Notes under the pieces: model-generated
Told to the model about the DNA's origin: nothing
Databases searched by the model: none
Seen by the model: only the letters and a program-made list of their open reading frames with translations
Origin: Thioclava arctica
Lineage (GTDB): Bacteria > Pseudomonadota > Alphaproteobacteria > Rhodobacterales > Rhodobacteraceae
NCBI RefSeq assembly: GCF_040892615.1
Contig: NZ_JBFRYC010000012.1
Coordinates: forward strand, 1-64,000
DNA: 64,000 nt
Reading direction: 5' to 3'
Part shown: piece after piece, positions 44,237 to 53,301 of the stretch
How the letters are laid out: the number at the start of each line of letters is the position of its first letter
Position numbering within the stretch: the first letter of the stretch is position 1
Position numbers and translations under genes: made by a program

Positions 44237-44440
44237 TTAATTAGCAAAACAAATTTCCGTGACAGCACACTCTCGCATCCGCGTGAATCTGACGCATGGT
44301 CAACTTGAGATATGTCGGCGATCCGCACCCGCCAAAGCCATTACAAGCGGCCATGTTGCATGGATTAAGCGATGGATACAGTTCCCCCTTTTCCCACAGG
44401 ATCAGCTGACACGACAAAAGGATTTGTGGGTTTACGCTGA

Positions 44441-44794
44441 TCAACCATAGGCGCAGACTAAGGGCCCGTGGTCTCGGATGTTTTCGCGCAACATTTCCAA
44501 GAGGGCGGGATAGCAGCGCAGAAGATAGCTCCAGTGTGCCGTCCGGGCATCGATATCGCAAAAGCCATCGGGGATCTCGCTCGGAACCTCGTGGCTCCCA
44601 ATGCCTGCTGACGTAAGCGCGAGAGCGAGACGCGCATCCGCAATTGCGAGTGTTTGATCCGTTACATAGAAATCATCATAACCGCCGTAGACCCGACCGC
44701 CGATGTCGGCGTCAAAAAGGGCAAGGAAGTCTGTGTGATTTTTAAGATCTAAAACGTCCTCTTGATTGCGGCAGAAAAGGATATCGAAACTCAT
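44441..44794 (-). CDS. Hypothetical protein, 117 residues
   Basis: Starts MSFDILFCRNQEDVLDLKNHTDF. It is acidic, with IGGRVYGGYDDFYVTDQTLAIADARLAL and HWSYLLRCYPALLEMLRENIRDHGP; composition and start are protein-like and the opposite frames are poor. I do not recognise a family. The proteins closest in feel are small accessory proteins beside effector or immunity genes, but there is no evidence for that here. It is isolated between the operator region and a spacer. Confidence 0.5.
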   Translation of the reverse strand: MSFDILFCRNQEDVLDLKNHTDFLALFDADIGGRVYGGYDDFYVTDQTLAIADARLALALTSAGIGSHEVPSEIPDGFCDIDARTAHWSYLLRCYPALLEMLRENIRDHGPLVCAYG

Positions 44795-45325
44795 TTGGGC
44801 GGCCTCATATTTCGTAGATGTTTGAAAGCTTGGTGATGCGCCGCGTGATCGAGCTTGTCAGGGATCATGCACAGATGGGCATGACCTCGCGTCAGGCGTC
44901 CACAGCAACTGGATGGAATGTGAGCCTTTGACGGAATGGGGAAAGAACATTTCCGAAAAAATCACGAAATTTCCCGCAACTCATTAATATGAAAAAATAA
45001 AAGCGAGTGGCTCAGCCGCTTTTGCGGTTTGCACCGCCTTGTTGCTCTATGATTTTATGCGACACTGGGGCATCTCGGACCGGCATTCCTTTTACCCGGC
45101 TGCGCGTAAAGCCGGATGGCACTAACGCGCGAAGACCTGACGCTCGGCGGCAAGCCGGTCGAGCACCGTTGGCGGAGGCAACGGTGTGTGATGCGGTCCA
45201 ACAGCGCGGTCGTTATATTGCTCCCTTTAAGTCAGCGTGAGCGGGCAATCATCATCGCATCAGTCCGCACAAGATTTCGGCAAACAAGATCGGCAAGATC
45301 TTTAATTTTTCTACGAAAAAGCGCT
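44795..45325. other. Spacer with short gene debris and a terminator-like hairpin
   Basis: 530 bp without a convincing intact gene. A 37-codon frame at 44820 (MFESLVMRRVIELVRDHA, then TGA) looks like a chopped coding remnant. A small stem-loop with AAGCG/CGCTT arms and a T run, AGCGAGTGGCTCAGCCGCTTTT at about 45001-45023, may be a terminator. The stretch 44930-45000 is AT-rich. Confidence 0.35.
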
Positions 45326-45760
45326 ATGTATAAAGAGCTTTTCGCGCATCTGAGATCGGCAAAAATGATTGAAAGATCTAGCAGGATTGACCCCTGTGTC
45401 TTTGAGGAACGTATCCCCGCCGCATTGGCCGATCTCGTCCGGGTGATGAATTGCTACTATTCGAATCTGATCGAGGGCCACAACACGCGGTCGCGCGATC
45501 TCGAGCGTGCCCTTGCCGGTGCCGAGCTTGAAGAAGAAACCCGCCCGCTCGCTCTGGAAGCGCGCGCGCATGTCATCGTCCAGCGCGCCATCGACGATAT
45601 GCACCGGACAGGTACACTACCCCGGCCGACATCGGTCGAATTTCTCACCTGGGTGCATAAGGCGTTCTATGACGAAATGCCTGATAGGTTTCGTGTGATC
45701 GAACACACCCGCCGACGTCTACTTCGGTCGCAACTAAAGCATTTTCAGGGACAACGATAA
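45326..45760 (+). pseudogene. N-terminal fragment of a Fic-family AMP-transferase
   Basis: About 144 residues from MYKELFAHLRSAKM. The stretch CYYSNLIEGHNTRSRDLERALAG contains the inhibitory-helix pattern (S/T)xxxE(G/N) as SNLIEG; the following LALEARAHVIVQRAIDDMH and PTSVEFLTWVHKAFYDEMPDRFRVIE are the family's next helices. The frame then runs into unrelated residues and stops, without the catalytic HPFxxGNGR motif. It is therefore a truncated class II/III-type Fic protein, non-catalytic. Confidence 0.7.
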
Positions 45761-45953
45761 AATTGAGAAACAAACGATCCGATAACGCCGCTTGCATCAC
45801 CAAAGACGAGGTGCCCATACAGAGTGTGCAGCCAAGTTTGGTATATATTCTTCGGTTCGAAGCAAATCATGCCTTGTGCGCAGAGGCCACCTGCTTCTCA
45901 GAGTGAAGATGTTGCAGGTGTCAGGCCGGGAAAGTCCCGGCCTGCATTTTTGT

Positions 45954-46385
45954 CTATTCCAATGCGGATGTAAAACGGCGGTGGCGCAGTGCAGACAGAT
46001 GCTGCTCGGCGGCAAGTTGGTCGATCACCTTTTGGCGCAAACTGCGAAACAGCCGCAGCTGTTCCCAGAGCTTTCGGATGCTTTCCAGATCCCCGTCGAG
46101 GAAGAAGTAGTTGTCCGTGTTATAGTTTAGCGCAATTTGCCGATAACCCGGCACGCGATCGGAAAGTGTGCCGAGCACATGCGCGCTCAGCGCGTCGAGG
46201 GCAGGTTCCTCGGCTTCGTCATAAAGAATGCCAGCGCGAAACGCATCGAACATGGCGCGAACGGGTTGAGCGTCCTGACGCAGATCCACCGTGCTTTCAG
46301 CGAGCGCCGCTTCGACGATGCGCGCGGTCTCGATTGCCGCGATGGCGGTGGCTTTGGTATCTGTAGTGCTTGCAGGATAATGCAT
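45954..46385 (-). CDS. Hypothetical protein, about 143 residues
   Basis: Start taken at MHYPASTTDTKATA (46385), preceded by GGAG; the longer frame adds 14 basic residues. It is a helical protein rich in Ala, Leu and Glu with YNTDNYFFLDGDLESIRKLWEQLRLF in the middle. No recognised domain. It follows another small unknown gene on the same strand by 82 bp, and both probably belong to the accessory block that continues to the methyltransferase. Confidence 0.55.
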   Translation of the reverse strand: MHYPASTTDTKATAIAAIETARIVEAALAESTVDLRQDAQPVRAMFDAFRAGILYDEAEEPALDALSAHVLGTLSDRVPGYRQIALNYNTDNYFFLDGDLESIRKLWEQLRLFRSLRQKVIDQLAAEQHLSALRHRRFTSALE

Positions 46386-46467
46386 GAAGTGCTCCTTGTT
46401 TCGACCCGCAAAAGCGCAGGTCCTCAAGTTCGCACCGCCCCGCTAAGCGGCGGCGCGAAGGTGGCGC

Positions 46468-46848
46468 TCAAGCTGCCAGAAGATGTGGCGGCGCGGCCGT
46501 GGTCTCTTCAGCACGCAGGGCGCTGAGCCGGTCGGTGTATTCGTCCGTCAGAAGGCAGATTTCCTCGACGACGGGGTCATCCGGGTTTACGGCGGCAAAA
46601 TAGCCTGCTTCCGGACGCTCGAAATTTTCGACATTCTCGAGGGTGAGTAGGTCGAATAACCATTGCAGCTCTCGCCAAATCTGGCGTGAGAGAATTGCCG
46701 GATGCGCCAATCCGTGAACGATAGTGGACACGCGGTGCGCCGCGCCCTCGCCACCCAGAAGCGTGGCCGTATTGCAAAGCGCCTCACGGTTTTCGTAAAG
46801 GAAGCTCGACATCGAAATTCGGGCAACCGGGATCACGCGATGATGCAT
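46468..46848 (-). CDS. Hypothetical protein, about 126 residues
   Basis: Start taken at MHHRVIPVARISMSSF (46848), preceded by AGGAG-like sequence (GGAGTCT). LSRQIWRELQWLFDLL and EICLLTDEYTDRLSALRAEE are amphipathic helices. It is acidic and soluble. I recognise no family. Its similar starts and helical composition to the next gene suggest a pair of interacting small proteins (speculative). Confidence 0.55.
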   Translation of the reverse strand: MHHRVIPVARISMSSFLYENREALCNTATLLGGEGAAHRVSTIVHGLAHPAILSRQIWRELQWLFDLLTLENVENFERPEAGYFAAVNPDDPVVEEICLLTDEYTDRLSALRAEETTAAPPHLLAA

Positions 46849-47068
46849 AGAATAGACTCCTATATGCCCTGCGGAATGGCCCGCGGGCGTCAAGAACGGC
46901 CCTGCATGGCCGTTTGGGATGTGTGGAGGGCCGCGTTTGGCAACGACGCAATCGAGTGCTCAGAGACGGTACTCGCTTCTTGCGTTTGCTTTCGATCTCG
47001 TGGAGCGGTGGGGGTGTGATAGCGCTTCGTTTCGAGAGCGCTATCTCAGCTTCACCGATCAAGGTCGA

Positions 47069-47533
47069 TCAGTGCCGGTCAGCCGTTTCCAACGTTTTCA
47101 GCAGGCGCGCCTTAACAAGCTGCATCCGCTCGCGAGGCTGATCGGCGAGCTTGCCGATGACCGGTGTGCGCAAAGCTGGACAAACACACAGCGCCGGGTC
47201 GTTCGTGCGGATCACAACGGTGCGCGTGCCGCAGAACCCGGTCGCGCGATTGAGGCCGCTAGCCGCAGCCTCATCCGTCGATAGGTCGATGCCGAGAGCG
47301 TTGCGGGCTTTGCGCCGGATGGTGGTGCCGTAAGCCACACATAACCAGCGCTGCCCGTCGTAGACTGAAACCGCGAGCACGAGGCAGGGGCGCGCCTTGG
47401 GGCGCTCGTTGGCGGGTGCATTCTGCAGTGGAAACCTGAATGAGATGATATCGCCGGCTTTTATGGTTTCAGACCAAGGGCGCGTCGTTTCGCATGGTGA
47501 AGTTGAGGTTCGTTTCGAGAGGGCATTCAGCAT
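47069..47533 (-). CDS. PemK/MazF-like protein
   Basis: 154 residues. After a 24-residue polar leader, KAGDIISFRFPLQN, then KARPCLVLAVSVYDG and LCVAYGTTI match the beta strands of the MazF/PemK endoribonuclease fold (GDIVxxxFP, KxRPxLVL). The rest, including TRTVVIRTNDPALCVCPALRTPVIGKLADQ, fits the remaining strands and the terminal helix. No MazE-like antitoxin was found next to it, so it may be a lone toxin-fold protein with a different job. The catalytic status cannot be judged without alignment. Confidence 0.5.
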   Translation of the reverse strand: MLNALSKRTSTSPCETTRPWSETIKAGDIISFRFPLQNAPANERPKARPCLVLAVSVYDGQRWLCVAYGTTIRRKARNALGIDLSTDEAAASGLNRATGFCGTRTVVIRTNDPALCVCPALRTPVIGKLADQPRERMQLVKARLLKTLETADRH

Positions 47534-48047
47534 GTGTCATTCCTTGTCATGGGGTTGACGCACGATGATCGAGGTCGTTGCCGGGATCGGCTTTCGGTCG
47601 CGCGTCACAAGGCGCGCGCGACCGAAGGCCGGTGCCCGGCTGACCGGCTTCTTTCTCACGGTGGCGGTAGGTGTCCTGCCGTGTGCGAAGCAGGAAGAGG
47701 CGGGCCGGGCTAATCAGGTGGATTGGACGCGATTAGCCGGGTCTTACACCACAAAAATTATTTCGTGGTGTAAGGTGATCGAGCGGGGCCGCGCTGATCT
47801 TTTTCCTCACCGCGATCGTCTCCGGCGCGTACGTTTTCACACTCAGAGATATTGTTTCTTTTGCTCGAGTCTTGGCGTCCCATCTTCCTTGTTTCGAGGG
47901 GGGCACGCAGGTTTGATTCTCATATTCTCTATTTTTAGTGTTCATTTCCAGATGGTTATTATTTTTCTGTAATTTTTTTCGGGTTTCGATTTCCGTTTTT
48001 CCGGCACGTCTCGATTTCCCTGTTCGTCAAGAACAGGAGAAATCTAT
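47534..48047. promoter_or_regulatory. Divergent spacer with a 10-bp perfect inverted repeat
   Basis: 514 bp between the PemK-like gene and the methyltransferase gene, no convincing gene inside. CTTACACCAC (47743-47752) and GTGGTGTAAG (47765-47774) form perfect 10-bp arms with an AT-rich 12-base loop. The 3' half (47860-48000) is AT- and T-rich, and probably contains the methyltransferase promoter. The repeat may be an operator for either gene, since no T run follows. Confidence 0.45.
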
Positions 48048-48884
48048 ATGACCATCCACACATGCTTCGAGCAGCCCTTTCAAGCGACCGCACGGGCTCT
48101 CGATCAGTTCTACACGAACCCATTGATTGCTGAGAAATGCTATGCGCGACTGTCCCAGACATTCCCAGCCCAGCCGGGTGATCTTTGGATCGAGCCTTCT
48201 GCGGGGGCTGGTGCCTTTCTCGCGCATTTACCTGAGCCGCGTATAGGCCTCGACCTCGCGCCTGCTGCTCCTGGCATCGTACGAGCCGATTATCTGAACT
48301 GGGTCCCGCCGGGCAATTTTAGGCGGCACGTTGTGGTCGGCAACCCGCCGTTCGGTCGCAACGCTTCCCTCGCGATCAATTTTTTCAATCACGCAGCGAG
48401 CCATGCGGATGTGATTGCGATGATCCTGCCGCGCTCGGTGCGCAAATCCTCGCTGCGCCGCCGGCTCAATCGGATGTTCCATCTCGTTGACGAGATGCTG
48501 TTGCCGGTAGAGGCTTTTCTCTATGAGGGTCAGCCCTACGCGGTGCGCACCGTTTTCCAGATTTGGGAGCGTCGGGGCTATGAGCGTTCCGAACAGCGGG
48601 GTGCCGTCAAACATCCGGATTTCAGTTTCTGCAACGCCGAAGAGGCTGATTTTGCCATTCGCCGCATTGGCGGCGTCGCGGGGCGCATATTCGATAATCC
48701 GATCGAACACACGCCCAGCTCGCATCTCTTCCTCAAGGCGATCGACCGGGAGAACGCGCAACATTTGCGGGCGTGTTTTGCGCAGCTGGATTTTAGTGAG
48801 GTGCGCGAGGATTCCGTTGCAAATTACTCGGTCGCAAAGAGTGATGTCGTCGCGCTCTACGCGCTTCTCGTGGCGGGAGGCTGA
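48048..48884 (+). CDS. SAM-dependent adenine methyltransferase-like protein
   Basis: 278 residues, RBS AGGAGA. ALDQFYTNPLIAEKCY, DLWIEPSAGAGAFLAHL (SAM-binding motif I, about 46-62), GLDLAP, and VVVGNPPFGRNA (motif IV NPPF, about 101-112) are the hallmarks of N6-adenine or N4-cytosine type methyltransferases of the Type I/IIG-related kind. No matching restriction or specificity gene lies beside it, so it is an orphan, perhaps protecting or marking the element next to it. Beta-class and gamma-class assignment was not attempted. Confidence 0.8.
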   Translation: MTIHTCFEQPFQATARALDQFYTNPLIAEKCYARLSQTFPAQPGDLWIEPSAGAGAFLAHLPEPRIGLDLAPAAPGIVRADYLNWVPPGNFRRHVVVGNPPFGRNASLAINFFNHAASHADVIAMILPRSVRKSSLRRRLNRMFHLVDEMLLPVEAFLYEGQPYAVRTVFQIWERRGYERSEQRGAVKHPDFSFCNAEEADFAIRRIGGVAGRIFDNPIEHTPSSHLFLKAIDRENAQHLRACFAQLDFSEVREDSVANYSVAKSDVVALYALLVAGG

Positions 48885-48985
48885 GGACGGCATGACGTCA
48901 TCGCCCTTCAAGCCCTGTCGGGTCGCGTTAGCATGTCTCGTGGCGCGACGACTCGGTTCGCGATCCCGCTGAACGATGACATGTG

Positions 48986-50410
48986 TTATGGCGCAACCCG
49001 TTTCTCAATTTCCCCGATCGCCGATTGCCAAGCGCGCACGGACGCCGTGACACGAAAGTCCGTGAGGTAAGCCCGCTGCGAATAGCGCTGCGAATGCCCG
49101 AGCAAGGCTTGCGCTGCCCAGGCGGCGTCAGGCTCTTCGGTGCGGATCAGGTTTGTGACCAATGTTCGGATCAAGTGGCCGGAAATACCGAACTCCTCTT
49201 TCAACAGCGCCGTCGGATGATATGTGTCAAACCCGTCAGACGACAGGCTAAGCAGGTTCATTCCGTCGAGTTCGGCAACGCGATCTTTGATCTGCCAAGC
49301 CGGCCGATCGCCGAGCACATGCGCGTCGAGCAGGCGGCTTGTGAAGGGCCACAGTTCTCCTAACTCTTTCTTCCGCCGGGTCTTGGCTTGCCGGAATGAC
49401 AGTTCCCAGTCACCCGTTTCGGTGCGCTGGATGTCGCGGCCCACGCGAAATCGAGATAGGTCACCCTGCCGGTCGGACCCGTTCACCAGCAACACCAACA
49501 CCACGGATTTCCGGCGTAAACGTTCAGCCTGTGCGGTGTCCCCTCTGCAGCTGCGCGCGACTTCTGAATGCCGCGCGGCGGCATGCAAAATGTCAGCCAA
49601 ATCGAACGCTTTGAGAAAGCCTCGGACTTTCGTTCGTTTGCCAAGTGGCGCGTCCTCTGCTTCGGCCCGGAGTTGTCCCCGAATTTCTGAAAATGCTTCG
49701 GCGGCGAGTCGGTCGAAGAGCTGCCCGCGATAGGCAAAACTTTCCACCCGCTCGAAATAGTCCGCTGCAGAGCGGGGTGTGATGGCACGCTCGACGAGCA
49801 GGAAGCGCAGGAATACTTCGGCGAGGTCTGTCGAAAATGCCTCCCCGATTTTGATACCGCGTTCGGCTGCCCATTTGCGAGCCGTCGCGCAGATGCCGAT
49901 GGCGCTGATGACTGAGGCTCGCGTCTTTTCGCGCAGCGGGCGATAGGTTGTCTCTCCGCGCCGGACCCTCCGGTCTAGAAGGGGCAGGACCTCGCGCCAC
50001 GTTTCAGGCCAGTGCTCGGGCAGCGTTGCAATCCGGGTGGAGCGACGCGGCTTTTTTGACTTCACATTGTAACATGCGTTGAGCCAGCGGTCCCAGTCTT
50101 TGGTCAAGGTCCGCGCCGGTGCGAGGGGCACTGTCGGGGCGAACCGCGCGAGGGCCGCCATTAAGGTGCGGTGTGTCGTGCGGCTTGTGGCTGCAGATGC
50201 AAAGTCCTCGGTGTTTGCTGTTTCGGGTGTTCGCCCCGATGCCGAGAGTGCGCCATAAAACCGCTCGAGCGCGGCCGGGACACCCCGACCCGTGAGGGTG
50301 CCAGAAATGACCGCCTCCGTAACGGCCTCGGCAACAGGACGGGGCACGCTGGGCATGCGCGCGCGGAGCCGGGCTTCCCGCTCGGCCCAGGAAAATGGTG
50401 GATGGGGCAT
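48986..50410 (-). CDS. Tyrosine recombinase (second of a tandem pair), about 474 residues
   Basis: Start taken at the ATG 50410 (MPHPPFSWAERE), 7 bp after the upstream recombinase stop. The C-terminal domain contains an Arg in LLVNGSDRQGDLSRFRV, FGISGHLIRTLVTNLI (HxxR box) and LLGHSQRYSQRAYLTDFRV with the likely Tyr nucleophile. The N-terminal part is long and basic (KSKKPRRSTRIATLPEHW). It is not close to the integrase at 16703. Co-transcription with the 611-residue recombinase and the Xis-like gene suggests that the two recombinases act together. Confidence 0.8.
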   Translation of the reverse strand: MPHPPFSWAEREARLRARMPSVPRPVAEAVTEAVISGTLTGRGVPAALERFYGALSASGRTPETANTEDFASAATSRTTHRTLMAALARFAPTVPLAPARTLTKDWDRWLNACYNVKSKKPRRSTRIATLPEHWPETWREVLPLLDRRVRRGETTYRPLREKTRASVISAIGICATARKWAAERGIKIGEAFSTDLAEVFLRFLLVERAITPRSAADYFERVESFAYRGQLFDRLAAEAFSEIRGQLRAEAEDAPLGKRTKVRGFLKAFDLADILHAAARHSEVARSCRGDTAQAERLRRKSVVLVLLVNGSDRQGDLSRFRVGRDIQRTETGDWELSFRQAKTRRKKELGELWPFTSRLLDAHVLGDRPAWQIKDRVAELDGMNLLSLSSDGFDTYHPTALLKEEFGISGHLIRTLVTNLIRTEEPDAAWAAQALLGHSQRYSQRAYLTDFRVTASVRAWQSAIGEIEKRVAP

Positions 50411-50417
50411 AAGGTCC

Positions 50418-52253
50418 TCAAATAAGTTGCAGTGTGGGATCGAGGCGCTCAAGCACTTCGGCAAAGAGACGTGCAGCCTCACGACCGGCACCGCGTGCGT
50501 AGAACGCTTGCACCGTGTCGAGCTTGTCGCAGAGCAAATCGGCGACAACGCCATAGGCGCCGGGGTTCTGAGCGACGAAGAGTGTTGCGCCGACATGGCG
50601 CATCATGTGCGGCTTCAATCCGATAACGCCGATCCGCGACATGCCGCGATTCCATACCTTGTTCAAAGTGCAACGCGATACTGGCTTGTTACTTTTCGTG
50701 CCGGGAAACAGGTAAGGGTTTCGCTCGGGATCGATCCCGTGATGTGCGCACCAAAGGTCGCGCCCCTCTTCGACCCAGAGCGTGATGACCTTCCATTGCG
50801 CAAGAGGAAGCTCATGCACGATCTCGCGGTTGTTTTTCACTTTCGCCCGCGGGATGTCGATCATCGCGTGCGCGCCCTTGCGACGGGGCAGCAGAAGCTC
50901 TGCGTCTTTGCCACCAAAGGTCAGTTCGTTGATGTTGCGCGTGCGCAGCGGGCGCGAGAGTTGAAACGCCATCGCCGCCGACGTCATCGCCATATGCAGC
51001 GCCTCGGTGCGCGCATGCACCCCGAGTGTCGTCCAATTGGCAAGCCCGCGCCGTGCTTCGCGCTCTAACACGCGCGGTCCGGTCAGGATGGCGCGGATGA
51101 CCGCAGGATCTCGATCAAGGAGTTTCAGGAAGGCGGCGCGTTCTGCAGCCATCTCGTTTGCATAATCGCTATGCACCGTATCCGAGAAGTGCAGATCCGC
51201 GAGCGTATCTAGCACATCTTCCTCTAGGTTGTTACGCTTGGCGAGCGTTTCAAGTGCGGCAAGCCAGGTGTGCATTGACGAGGTCTTATTCGGGTTCTTG
51301 AGCGCCTGTTCCTGCTTCGCGCGTTCCTGAAAGCGCTTCGCAGCAGCGAGCACATGGCCGCGCGTCAGAAGCCCCTCCAGTTGCTCGACGTCTGCGGGCG
51401 GCATTCGATCATCCCAAGCATGACGGATGAGCCATGACAGCGCATTTCGATGCGCTTTGCGGCGCAGCTCCGGGTTGCGCACCTTGCGCTTGCCTTTGGT
51501 CCTGCGTGGCATCGGGTCAGCGCCGAGTTTGCCCCCGAAACGGTCGCGTTTTGCGCGCTCCCCGTGCACGGCGCGTTCGATCGCAGCCTCGCAGGACTTT
51601 ACAAGAGGCGCTGGCAGGGATGACCAGTCGAGCGGGGCATCGCGACGTCCTGGAAGCGGTCCGACGGGCGCTAGTGGCAGCAGAGACGCGACCTCTTCGT
51701 GCCGATTCCGTTGCGCGATTATCTTGTTCAGAAGGCGTAGCGAGCGACGAAAAGAAGCCGTCTTGTCGGCTGGAATGGCAGACAGTGCCTCGGTTGCTGA
51801 AATGGTGTCGAGCGCGGCGGGAAAGACGTGACCCACCCGGGCCCGGAGATTTGCAAGCGACACATCCGCCATGCCAGGAAGCACCTTAGAGCCATCGGGT
51901 CCCGCACGGTTCTGCACGCGCTTTACATATCCGATCAGATGATCCCAAGCGAGACGTGCATCGGGAGAGGTCGCGTCCTGTGCGACTTTCCCTGTCGCAA
52001 GCCGTATCGCCGCACTGATTTTTCCCGACCACGTGTGAAACGCGCGTTCTGCGGCTTCGGGTGTTGCGGCGCGAAATTCGCCGACCCATACGATGCGACA
52101 AGCGATCTCGGACCAAGCAACGTCATTCGCCGCTATCTGATGGAGTTTGCTGCCGGTGAGTTTCTCGACCCGGCGAAACGCGGCGGCATATGCCTTCGCA
52201 GATTGTGCGGAATACAGGTTGGGCAGAGCGAGGTAGATTTCCTGGAGAGTCAT
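50418..52253 (-). CDS. Tyrosine recombinase (first of a tandem pair), 611 residues
   Basis: Large for the family. The C-terminal catalytic part shows RPLRTRNINELTF (Arg), LKPHMMRHVGATLFVAQNPGAYGVVADLL (HxxR and the next helix) and DTVQAFYARGAG with the probable Tyr. Residues 1-400 are mostly helical and include a long KR-rich segment (RRTKGKRKVRNPELRRKAHRNA). It resembles phage-type integrase family members seen in tandem sets, but I do not recognise a described element. It starts 172 bp downstream of the Xis-like gene. Confidence 0.75.
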   Translation of the reverse strand: MTLQEIYLALPNLYSAQSAKAYAAAFRRVEKLTGSKLHQIAANDVAWSEIACRIVWVGEFRAATPEAAERAFHTWSGKISAAIRLATGKVAQDATSPDARLAWDHLIGYVKRVQNRAGPDGSKVLPGMADVSLANLRARVGHVFPAALDTISATEALSAIPADKTASFRRSLRLLNKIIAQRNRHEEVASLLPLAPVGPLPGRRDAPLDWSSLPAPLVKSCEAAIERAVHGERAKRDRFGGKLGADPMPRRTKGKRKVRNPELRRKAHRNALSWLIRHAWDDRMPPADVEQLEGLLTRGHVLAAAKRFQERAKQEQALKNPNKTSSMHTWLAALETLAKRNNLEEDVLDTLADLHFSDTVHSDYANEMAAERAAFLKLLDRDPAVIRAILTGPRVLEREARRGLANWTTLGVHARTEALHMAMTSAAMAFQLSRPLRTRNINELTFGGKDAELLLPRRKGAHAMIDIPRAKVKNNREIVHELPLAQWKVITLWVEEGRDLWCAHHGIDPERNPYLFPGTKSNKPVSRCTLNKVWNRGMSRIGVIGLKPHMMRHVGATLFVAQNPGAYGVVADLLCDKLDTVQAFYARGAGREAARLFAEVLERLDPTLQLI

Positions 52254-52425
52254 GTTTTCATCCTTTCCGTGGTGATTTCATCTGCGGGACGGAACCGTTC
52301 ATCCCCGAAAAGATGAACGGAACGGCCATGCAGATTTGGCCCATGAAGTTCGGGGGGTGTTTCGTTCACGCGGCTCGAAAAGAGGTTCAGGCGGCGATTT
52401 GGCCGTTCATGGATGCAGTGCATCG

Positions 52426-52815
52426 TCACGCCCATGTGCCGAGCCAACGCTGGATTTCAGCAGGCACAAAACGCACGCGAGAGCCGATACGCCGATACGG
52501 TAGAAAGCCCTGTTTTGCCTTGGCGATGAGAGTCGAAGGGCGAAACGGGCAGAGCAGTGCAGCGTCTTCAGGCGTCAGCAACCGCTGCCGATAGGCGGCC
52601 TCCAAGCCCCTTGGCGCCTGCCCACCCTCAAAGGCCCAAACCGTCTCCCAAGCGTAGCCTCTGCGCCGGCCGCTCCGAAGCGGGATCAACAGGCCGTCTT
52701 GTTCGGCGCGCCATAGCGTCGCCGCGCTGCCCGCTTGCCAGCGGCAAAGTAAATCTGCGGCGCTCAGGAGCTCAGTTGCTTGTTTGGAATTAGGGAGTTT
52801 GGATCGTTTCGACAT
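52426..52815 (-). CDS. Tandem excisionase-like winged-helix DNA-binding protein
   Basis: 129 residues made of two related modules. Residues about 17-63 (LLSAADLLCRW, then GSAATLWRAEQDGLLIPLRSGRRRGYAWETVWAF) and about 78-127 (LLTPEDAALLCPFRPSTLIAKAKQGFLPYRRIGSRVRFVPAEIQRWL) both follow the MerR/Xis-like pattern of helix, turn, helix, basic wing and closing helix. Single-module versions are standard recombination directionality factors; the double version is unusual. It is the first gene of the recombinase operon, so it likely controls integration against excision or operon expression. Confidence 0.75.
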   Translation of the reverse strand: MSKRSKLPNSKQATELLSAADLLCRWQAGSAATLWRAEQDGLLIPLRSGRRRGYAWETVWAFEGGQAPRGLEAAYRQRLLTPEDAALLCPFRPSTLIAKAKQGFLPYRRIGSRVRFVPAEIQRWLGTWA

Positions 52816-52898
52816 GGGTGTTTTCCTTTCGTTCCAACGGAGAAAGGGAAGACGCCGATCAAATCCAAATTTTAGCGTTCACGAAATGCACGGTGTGG

Positions 52899-53055
52899 GT
52901 TTTCGGGCAGGAAAGGGTGGGGGTAGGCTCTTACGGAAATACCTGCCGTGGTGTTCCCTGTGGTTCCCCCTGTAGCGGACACGGACCTGTCCGGGGTTCA
53001 AGCCATGCGAAGATCCGGCAGAGTTCCCTGCTTCTTGCCGGCGTAATCGGTGGTT
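52899..53055. repeat. Direct repeat copy A (degenerate 3' end of the primase-like gene)
   Basis: About 150 bp match 55869-56021 in the same orientation, with the most conserved core at 52953-53050 (for example TGTAGCGGACACGGACCTGT and GGCAGAGTTCCCTGCTTCTT). On the minus strand it encodes TTDYAGKKQGTLPDLRMA then stop, a relic of the primase-like protein tail TTYYARKKQGTLPGFDTA. It lies between the Xis-like gene and the unknown gene at 53302; about 2.9 kb separate the two copies. The stretch 53056-53301 holds no gene that I can support. Confidence 0.7.
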
Positions 53056-53301
53056 TCCTCACCCCAAGTTTATTCGCGCAAACTCCTGTTTTGTGCGAGC
53101 CATTTCGCTCGAGATTTGCAGCCCATCCGAGCGCGTCTTGTGCGTTCGGATGGCCCCCCATAACACCCCTTGGACAGCTTTCACGGTCGGCGCCACCGTC
53201 AGCATAGGAAGCGTCGGAAAAAGTTCTTCCGGACGATCGCCCCGACACCACTTCCTTTCCGCATCGGAAGAACCGATGCGGAAAAAGAAGGAAATTCAGA
53301 A

